Position numbers and translations under genes: made by a program. From Rhodocytophaga rosea (GTDB lineage: Bacteria > Bacteroidota > Bacteroidia > Cytophagales > 172606-1): 64,000 bases of DNA. The notes beneath the pieces are model-generated. The model ran no database searches. It was not told the origin of the DNA and worked only from the letters and a program-made list of their open reading frames with translations. Below, piece after piece: positions 57,809-64,000 of the stretch. The stretch's first letter is position 1; the number at the start of each line of letters is the position of its first letter. The stretch spans positions 4,854,501 to 4,918,500 of the forward strand of contig NZ_CP048222.1 in assembly GCF_010119975.1 (NCBI RefSeq). The letters run 5' to 3'.

Positions 57809-58720
57809 ATGCTGTCATTCCTGAAAAAATTAACAGAAACCCTTCTCTCTTTTCTGTTTATCCTTAAAGATTCCAAGTTTAGCACCAAAGTAAAAAGTAT
57901 TTCCGGCAGGTCTGGGCAGGTGATTGTATTGGGTAATGGACCGTCTTTCAGAGCGGATGTAGAACAGTATAGCAGCTTCTTTCAGGATAAAGATATTATA
58001 TGTGTTAATAATTTTGCAAATTCTCCCTACTATGAAACTCTCAAACCCTATATGTATCTCTTTCTCGATAATATGTACTGGCATAAGGAGATTTTGAGTG
58101 AGGTAGAAGCACAGATCATGGCTACTTTTGAGTTTGTGAATAATAAAACCAGCTGGCCTGTTATTCTGTTGTTTCCTTTTCAGGCACGTGGCTCAGAAAG
58201 ATTGAAGGTGTTTACTAATCCTAATATCCAGACTTTGTTTTTTAACCATACCCCAGTTTCTGGATTTATAGGCATCAGGCACTGGCTGTATAAACGGAAC
58301 CTGGGCATGCCAAAAGCCCAGAATGTATTGATAGCTGCTTTATTTGTAGGTATTAATATGGGGTATAAAAAAATATACCTGTTTGGGGCCGACCATTCCT
58401 GGCACCAGACGATAGAATTGAACAGCAAGAATATGGTATGTTTCCGGGATTCACATTTCTATGATAATGATGATGCACACCTGATTCCTTTTTATAAAGG
58501 GTATGCAAACCAGGATACGTTTACCATGCAGGAATTATTTGATGCATTTGCCACTATGTTCAGGGGGTATGATATGCTTCAGGTATATGCTCAATCACTT
58601 GGCTGTAAGATCTATAACTTTAGTTCAAAAACATTTGTAGATGCTTTTGAGCGAATAAAGCCAGAGCAGTTACAATCATTTCTCACTTCTGAGACATTAC
58701 TAAAAAAGGCAAATAATTAA
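57809..58720 (+). CDS. GNGPS-motif protein, candidate nonulosonate transferase
   Basis: 303 aa. The N-terminal domain opens with QVIVLGNGPSFRADVEQY, and later there is ALFVGINMGYKKIYLFGADHSWHQ followed by SHFYDNDDAHLIPFYKGY. The GNGPS loop and the G.D/H-containing strand resemble both the DUF115 (Maf flagellin glycosyltransferase) family and GT42 sialyltransferases, which use CMP-sugars. No membrane segment is seen, although the N-terminus is basic and hydrophobic. It follows wzx with a 3-bp gap. A role in transferring pseudaminic acid from CMP is inferred from motif and context only. Confidence 0.6.
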   Translation: MLSFLKKLTETLLSFLFILKDSKFSTKVKSISGRSGQVIVLGNGPSFRADVEQYSSFFQDKDIICVNNFANSPYYETLKPYMYLFLDNMYWHKEILSEVEAQIMATFEFVNNKTSWPVILLFPFQARGSERLKVFTNPNIQTLFFNHTPVSGFIGIRHWLYKRNLGMPKAQNVLIAALFVGINMGYKKIYLFGADHSWHQTIELNSKNMVCFRDSHFYDNDDAHLIPFYKGYANQDTFTMQELFDAFATMFRGYDMLQVYAQSLGCKIYNFSSKTFVDAFERIKPEQLQSFLTSETLLKKANN

Positions 58721-58949
58721 TCTCTGCGATAATATCATAACATATCTAGCTCAGAGGGAAAAAATTAAATGTCGAAGTATCAAACAGCTATATAGACTCA
58801 TTGAAACAATATAGCCCAAGCTTTTGGCAGAGATAAATGTAAACACTAGAAAACGTTAGAAAGGCAAATGAATAGATAGTGTAACTTGTATTTTATCATT
58901 TTAAAACCGGTAATTCTTTTCCAGCACTATATCAACCACTTGTTTCCAC

Positions 58950-61151
58950 ATGCTAAAATTTCCTGCTGTTTCCTCTCCCTCCCTGAATAAATTTGAACTT
59001 ACTACTTCTTTATTTTTGGCATTGGTTTCTCTGGGCATGGTTCGCTTGTATGCCTTAGGACGCAGTGGGTACGAAATCTCTTACTCAGATTTAAATAATG
59101 TCTCAGGAATAAGTCTTTTTATTCTTTTACTACCAGCTATTATTAATTTTATTGATATAGCCCGCCTGGGAAAACATAGAAGCCAAACGATAGGGTTTAG
59201 TGCCCTGGCTACCTTAGCGGCCATTGCTTTTATCATATTTTGTTCTTTCCTTATACCCTTTATCGGATACTGGTTCTTGAGTATCGTAGCTATTATTGGA
59301 CATGTTTTTCTGGCTATAGCCCTGTTTTTGCTTGTTACCAACAGCAGGCCGGCACAATGGCTTTTTGTAATTATTTTTGCGGTTCTGTTGCTGCTATGGT
59401 TATATGGAAGAGTTTATAGCAGTTACCATAGTCCTTTGTTCTTTGAAAATTTGTCGCTGGGCTTAGGACATATGGACACATTGTTCAATGCTAGTATTAT
59501 GCAAATGATTAAAACCTATGGTATTCCCAGTACAGGCCTTAATGGAACTCCTTACTTACCTTACCATTGGGGTAGCAACTGGCTGTTTGCCAGGTTTTCT
59601 GTATTCTTAAACACTTCTGCTATTACTACTTACAACCTGGTATACCCAGCTCTGTTTCTCTGTCTATATTTTAAAGCCTCTATTTCTCTGTCTTATGATG
59701 TGGCCCGGCAATTATCTGGTAATATCCACAAATCTATGGGACCAGGAATAAAATTCTGGTTGTTTTTCCTGGTTGCTAATATCGGTTTTATGCCATCCGC
59801 TTTTTTACAAAACTGGGCGGTATGGGAATCCTGGATTGAATCAGAGTCATATGCCATTTCCTTGTGGTTTGTATTCCTTACGCTCTCCGTTATTTTATTT
59901 GTATATAATGCCACGATAGTTAACCGTTCCTTACAAACGAAAGCCCTGTTATTGCTAATCCCGGTACTTATTCCCCTGATAGGTTTATTAAAAGTGTCAG
60001 TTCTGGTTGTGGTGCTTTCAGGCTTAGTGTACATATTTATAAGAATGGGCCTTTTCCGCAATATCAGCTATTTGCTAATTATGCTGGCTACGCTGGGTTT
60101 GAGTTATTACATGGTTAAGCTTACGGCAAGCGATTTTATAGGCGAACAAGATAACTTTTATCCTTTTCACTTTATGAGAACGTATATACTTTCTAGCTGG
60201 AGGGGGCTTTTTTATTATGTACATTATTTCTGGGCAATTATTTACATAATTTTCCGGTTAAAACAGGCAAATGCCTTTACTTATAAAAGTTTACAAACCG
60301 CCTTTCATACCAATAGTCTGCTGGATGTAGAAGCACTCATTGTTATTGCACTTGTAGGCTTTATACCCGGAACACTGCTGAGAATTGGCGGAGGCAGTGC
60401 CTATTATTTTACAGATGTACAAGCCCGGCTGGCTATTCCACTGGTATTGAGTTTTGTGCTGATCAACAGCATACCTTCTTTAGGTAAGCAGGCAGATACT
60501 TTCAGTTTAACAAATTACCTGAAAAGGTATGCACTAGTTATACCCATGATCTTATTTTTACTGCTAACCAATATTTTTTCAAAGTTTGAAGATGCGGTAA
60601 ATATTAATCTGGCCAACCGGATAAATCATGTGAGTTCCTACGCTGGAAGTAAAGGATATCTTCAGAATGCAACGCCAGATATAATTGCGTTTATTTCAGG
60701 AAATAAAAGTGCCATTAAAGATAAGCTTATAGACCTGAGAAATGTACCTTTTATAGGCATACAAGAGAATCCAAGGTATTTGCTCTATAAAAACCTGGCT
60801 GAACTTGATAAACTAGACAGAGAAGATAAACAGAATAAAATGATATATGTACCCCGGACAAGCACCTGGTTCTGGACAGAATCGTTTTCCAATCCTATTA
60901 CAACACCTTTTATTATTCCGGCTTTAACCGGGATCAAATCTGTGGGAGGTTTGCCTGCTACCTTCGACTTTAATTTCATACTGGCTTACGGCTATCAGAC
61001 GTATACAACAAGCCTGGAAAATAACGATTATAAATCTTTATCTGTGGATAGTGTCTGTAATTATGGCTTACAAAAAAATATACTAGCAAAAGAGATATTA
61101 TTAATCGAACCTGAACAAAATAAGATCAGTACTTTACCTTGTAAACCATAA
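58950..61151 (+). CDS. Large polytopic membrane protein of the glycan locus
   Basis: 733 aa with about 13 membrane segments in the first 570 residues and a C-terminal soluble part of about 150 residues. A conserved-looking loop contains HYHGSNW-like LPYHWGSNWLFARFS, and there is a VQARLAIPLVLSF segment. The family is not recognised. Large membrane proteins with long periplasmic loops in such loci are often Wzy polymerases or C-type glycosyltransferases, and this is a candidate for either. It has its own start after a 230-bp spacer and is not overlapped by neighbours. Confidence 0.6.
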   Translation: MLKFPAVSSPSLNKFELTTSLFLALVSLGMVRLYALGRSGYEISYSDLNNVSGISLFILLLPAIINFIDIARLGKHRSQTIGFSALATLAAIAFIIFCSFLIPFIGYWFLSIVAIIGHVFLAIALFLLVTNSRPAQWLFVIIFAVLLLLWLYGRVYSSYHSPLFFENLSLGLGHMDTLFNASIMQMIKTYGIPSTGLNGTPYLPYHWGSNWLFARFSVFLNTSAITTYNLVYPALFLCLYFKASISLSYDVARQLSGNIHKSMGPGIKFWLFFLVANIGFMPSAFLQNWAVWESWIESESYAISLWFVFLTLSVILFVYNATIVNRSLQTKALLLLIPVLIPLIGLLKVSVLVVVLSGLVYIFIRMGLFRNISYLLIMLATLGLSYYMVKLTASDFIGEQDNFYPFHFMRTYILSSWRGLFYYVHYFWAIIYIIFRLKQANAFTYKSLQTAFHTNSLLDVEALIVIALVGFIPGTLLRIGGGSAYYFTDVQARLAIPLVLSFVLINSIPSLGKQADTFSLTNYLKRYALVIPMILFLLLTNIFSKFEDAVNINLANRINHVSSYAGSKGYLQNATPDIIAFISGNKSAIKDKLIDLRNVPFIGIQENPRYLLYKNLAELDKLDREDKQNKMIYVPRTSTWFWTESFSNPITTPFIIPALTGIKSVGGLPATFDFNFILAYGYQTYTTSLENNDYKSLSVDSVCNYGLQKNILAKEILLIEPEQNKISTLPCKP

Positions 61152-61347
61152 TTACAGATTTTTGAGCAGTAAACCTCGGTAGAGAAAGTGTTTGATAGCA
61201 AGGTTTTTTTGTTAATATTTGCGCTATTTTATTTAGGGGTACAAAAATATAATAATATACTGCAGTTACTTTTTAATAAAATAGATGTTACCACTCGACT
61301 TCATTTAATAAATAGAGGCTGAGTAAAATAAATGGATTTAATTTTAT

Positions 61348-62352
61348 ATGGTAAAAATTGCGATTATAGGCTATGGGTACTGGGGCAAAAATCTGGTAAG
61401 AAACTTCTTTTCTCTTCCCCACTGTACACTTTATACCGTTGCAGATGCAGATCCTAAACGGCTCCAGTCATTAAAATCATTATACCCTGGCCTAAATTCT
61501 ACAAGCGACATAGAAAGTATTTTTAAAAATCCAGAAATAGATGCAGTCGTAATAGCTACTCCTGTTTTTACGCATTATACCTTAGCTAAAAAAGCCTTAC
61601 TGGCAGGTAAGCATGTATTGGTTGAAAAACCCATGACAGCCTCTGTAAAAGAAGCTGAAGAACTGATTGAACTTGCACAGAAAAAAAGTAAACTTCTGAT
61701 GGTAGATCATACTTTTCTCTATACAGGTGCAGTTGAACGCATCAAACACATGATTGAAGCCGGTGAAGTAGGAAAAATCAATTACATAGATTCTACCAGA
61801 ATTAACCTTGGACTTTTTCAGGCAGATGTGAATGTATTATGGGATCTGGCCCCGCATGATGTATCTATCTGCTTTCATCTGACAAAAGACTTGCCCTACA
61901 GTGTACAGGCACGGGGTATTTCCCATACAAAAAACGGAATAGAAAACATTGCCTATCTTACGCTCAACTACCAGACTAGCCTGATTGCTCATTTTAATTG
62001 CTCTTGGTCTTCGCCAGTAAAGATCAGACAAATGTTAATCGGAGGCGATAGAAAAATGATTTTATATAATGATATGGAGCCTACCGAAAAGGTAAAAGTA
62101 TATGATACCGGCTTTGAGGTGAACTCGCATGAAGATAGAACAAAAATAATTGTGGATTACCGTATTGGTGATATATATACCCCAAAACTGCAAACTAACG
62201 AGGCATTAACAGGTATGGCAGGAGATTTTGTAAATGCTATTCTCTCCGAAACCGAACCTGTGTCTAACTGGAAGATCGGTCTGAAGGTAGTTAAAGTGCT
62301 GGAGGGAGCCTCAGTATCAATAAAAGCCAAGGGAAAAGAAGTTACATTGTAA
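61348..62352 (+). CDS. Gfo/Idh/MocA sugar oxidoreductase (WbpB/WlbA-like)
   Basis: 334 aa. N-terminal NAD-binding fold with [31 protein letters not shown] and [15 protein letters not shown], with the conserved Lys of the EKP motif. The C-terminal part has [29 protein letters not shown], containing the catalytic-type Asp-His pair. With the acetyltransferase and DegT aminotransferase genes that follow, it forms the trio known for making 3-acetamido-3-deoxy sugars (WbpB-WbpD-WbpE, WlbA-B-C). It would oxidise C3 of a UDP-HexNAc or uronate. Confidence 0.88.
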   Translation: MVKIAIIGYGYWGKNLVRNFFSLPHCTLYTVADADPKRLQSLKSLYPGLNSTSDIESIFKNPEIDAVVIATPVFTHYTLAKKALLAGKHVLVEKPMTASVKEAEELIELAQKKSKLLMVDHTFLYTGAVERIKHMIEAGEVGKINYIDSTRINLGLFQADVNVLWDLAPHDVSICFHLTKDLPYSVQARGISHTKNGIENIAYLTLNYQTSLIAHFNCSWSSPVKIRQMLIGGDRKMILYNDMEPTEKVKVYDTGFEVNSHEDRTKIIVDYRIGDIYTPKLQTNEALTGMAGDFVNAILSETEPVSNWKIGLKVVKVLEGASVSIKAKGKEVTL

Positions 62353-62377
62353 TAATAGCTCGAGCAAAACAGCGCAT

Positions 62378-62878
62378 ATGGAAATATTGAATATAAGTAC
62401 TGATCGACAGGCACTGGCCAATGTAAAGGTCGGAAAGGATGTTAAAATTTATAATTTCGTAAATGCCTATGGCTGTACCATTGATGATGGTTCTAAAATA
62501 GGTTCTTTTGTAGAAATACAAAAAGGCGTAAGTATAGGTAAAAACTGTAAAATATCAAGTCATACCTTTATTTGTGAAGGAGTAGAGATCAGAGATGGCG
62601 TATTTGTGGGGCATAATGTTTCCTTTATCAATGATAAATTTCCCAGAGCTGTCAATAATGATGGCTCCTTACAGACTGAGGCTGACTGGCACCTGATTAA
62701 AACTCTGGTGGAAGAACATGCCTCTATTGGTACTGGTTCTACTATTTTAGGTGGAATTACTATTGGGAAAAATGCTGTTGTCGGTGCCGGAGCCGTAGTA
62801 ACCAAAGATGTGCCGGCAAATGTGGTAGTAGCAGGAAACCCTGCAAAAATCTTAAAATACCTTAGCGAGCATGAATAA
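62378..62878 (+). CDS. Left-handed beta-helix N-acetyltransferase (WbpD/WlbB-like)
   Basis: 166 aa with hexapeptide repeats ([73 protein letters not shown] as parts). The family acetylates the 3-amino group introduced by the aminotransferase. The conserved [16 protein letters not shown] loop is typical of WlbB/WbpD-type enzymes. Its end overlaps the aminotransferase start by 8 bp. Confidence 0.9.
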   Translation: MEILNISTDRQALANVKVGKDVKIYNFVNAYGCTIDDGSKIGSFVEIQKGVSIGKNCKISSHTFICEGVEIRDGVFVGHNVSFINDKFPRAVNNDGSLQTEADWHLIKTLVEEHASIGTGSTILGGITIGKNAVVGAGAVVTKDVPANVVVAGNPAKILKYLSEHE

Positions 62879-63988
62879 AGAAATTCTGGTTGCCCATAAA
62901 ATCCCGTTTCTGGATCTCAAGAAACAATATCTTCAGATCAAAGAGGAGGTTCTGGTTAAAATTGAAGAAGTGCTGGATAGTACCCAATATTCAGGCGGTA
63001 AATATGTGGAGGACTTTGAAAATAGTTTTGCTGCTTATTGTCAAACTAAGTATGCCATTGGTGTGAACAACGGAACCTCTGCTTTGCATCTGGCTATGCT
63101 TGCTTTAGGCATAGGAAAAGGAGACGAAGTAATTATTCCTGCTAATACCTTTATTGCTACTGCCTGGGGGTTACGCATGCAGGCGCTACACCTGTTTTTG
63201 CAGATTGCCATCCACAAACCTGGCAAATAGATCCGGAAAAAATTGAAGAAAAAATTACCAGCAGAACCAAAGCCATTATCGGTGTTCATTTATATGGGCA
63301 GCCTTTTGATATAGAGGCTGTAAAAAAAATAGTAGATAAACATAAACTATTTCTGGTAGAAGATGCAGCCCAGGCGCATGGGGCTTTGTATAAAAATACA
63401 CCGGTAGGAGGTTTTGGAGAAATGGCTTGTTTTAGCTTCTATCCCGGAAAGAATCTGGGCACCTATGGAGAAGGTGGCGGAATTACAACCAATACTACTT
63501 CGTATCAGCAGCATTTGCATAGCTTGCGGAATCATGGCTCTACCGTACGTTACTATCACGATGAAGTGGGTTTTAATATGCGGATGGGTGGTATCGAAGC
63601 GGCTGTTTTAGATATAAAACTAAAGTACCTTGATAGCTGGAATAACCGGCGAAGAGAAATTGCCGGTATGTATCAGCAGGGAATCAACAATGCAGCGATC
63701 ACCTTGCAGCAACAGCCAGATTTTACCCGGTCGGTCTATCATTTATTTGTGATTACCACTGATGACAGGGAACGCTTACAGCAGCATTTGAACAAGCATC
63801 AAATTTTTCCGGGCATGCATTATCCGGTGTCTTGCCATTTGCAGAAAGCTTATGCAGACCTGGGTTATAAACCCGGAGATTTTCCACATGCAGAATATCT
63901 GGCTTCACATTGCCTCTCATTGCCTATGTATGCAGAACTAAGCAATGAGGAAGTAGAAAAAGTAATAGAAACTCTTAATATATTCTAA
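62871..63988 (+). pseudogene. DegT/DnrJ/EryC1 aminotransferase (WbpE/WlbC-like), frameshifted
   Basis: About 372 codons in all, a normal length. The first frame (62871-63230) reads IPFLDLKKQYLQIKEEV, NGTSALHLAMLALGIGKGDEVIIPANTFIATAWG and breaks at a G-run (63166-63170) that should have six G. The other frame then gives THAGATPVFADCHPQTWQIDPEKI and continues VEDAAQAHGALYKN, the PLP lysine in FSFYPGKNLGTYGEGG, and NFRM-like FNMRMGGIEAAVLDIKL to the stop at 63988. Sequencing error is likely. It would transaminate C3 of the 3-keto sugar made by the oxidoreductase two genes upstream. Confidence 0.9.
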
Positions 63989-63989
63989 T

Positions 63990-64000
63990 ATGAAGTATTT
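63990..64000 (+). CDS. Start of a further gene, cut by the window edge
   Basis: ATG at 63990 one base after the aminotransferase stop, reading MKY. It fits the tight operon spacing here, but too little is visible to name it. Confidence 0.35.

Noticed and set aside
61152-61347. Possible terminator AAACCT...AGGTTTTTTTG after the large membrane protein
   Set aside because: The stem is only 6 bp with a loop of about 25 bases, too weak to call.
1-64000. tRNA and rRNA genes
   Set aside because: None were recognised in the intergenic spacers on reading; a tRNAscan or Infernal run would be needed to exclude small RNAs.

Overview
The window looks like a chromosomal piece of a Bacteroidota bacterium, most likely of the order Cytophagales. 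The evidence is a SusC/SusD pair, LytS-type sensor kinases with TPR sensors, a type IX secretion C-terminal domain, a ThuA/sugar-dehydrogenase/cytochrome c fusion, many lipoproteins, AT-rich spacers and no Shine-Dalgarno sequences at start codons. The genus cannot be fixed from sequence alone.

Layout. 1-4.5 kb: end of a SusC/SusD outer-membrane uptake system. 5-16 kb: signalling region with a PAS-LuxR regulator, two tandem TPR-LytS kinases with only a decayed response-regulator start beside them, an IS630-type element, a decayed kinase ATPase domain and a PAS/HisKA protein with no catalytic domain. 16.6-17.8 kb: a clean ISAs1-type insertion. 18-21 kb: secreted lipoproteins, one a six-repeat NHL propeller. 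21-24 kb: SufS/SufE and a NUDIX-type regulator facing a perfect palindrome. 24.5-33 kb: a very large ThuA/GSDH/PKD/cytochrome c protein, a Tat-exported sugar isomerase (frameshifted), an esterase, a DoxX-like protein and a membrane-anchored HTH-like protein. 33.5-37 kb: pyruvate carboxylase (frameshifted).

37-64 kb is a surface-polysaccharide locus. It starts with a Wzz-like protein and holds a complete set for CMP-pseudaminic acid (PseB, PseC, SpsF-type PseF, PseG, PseH, PseI). With these are a methylase, a WbpG/PseA-type amidotransferase with its own HisH and HisF, a formyltransferase-like protein, a PIG-L deacetylase, a sialidase-like lipoprotein, a Wzx flippase, a GNGPS-motif protein that could be a nonulosonate transferase, a large membrane protein, and a WbpB/WbpD/WbpE-like trio for a 3-acetamido sugar. 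Between PseF and PseG sits an opposite-strand AlgJ/MBOAT O-acetylation pair, bordered by a diverged second copy of the pseF 3' end, followed by an unusual secreted protein in which seven propeller repeats are inserted inside a LamG domain.

Four otherwise intact genes (sugar isomerase, pyruvate carboxylase, hisF, DegT aminotransferase) each carry one missing base in a short homopolymer. Sequencing error is the simplest explanation, so their pseudogene status should be treated as provisional. The most interesting biology is the probable N-acyl remodelling of pseudaminic acid and the propeller-in-LamG protein.
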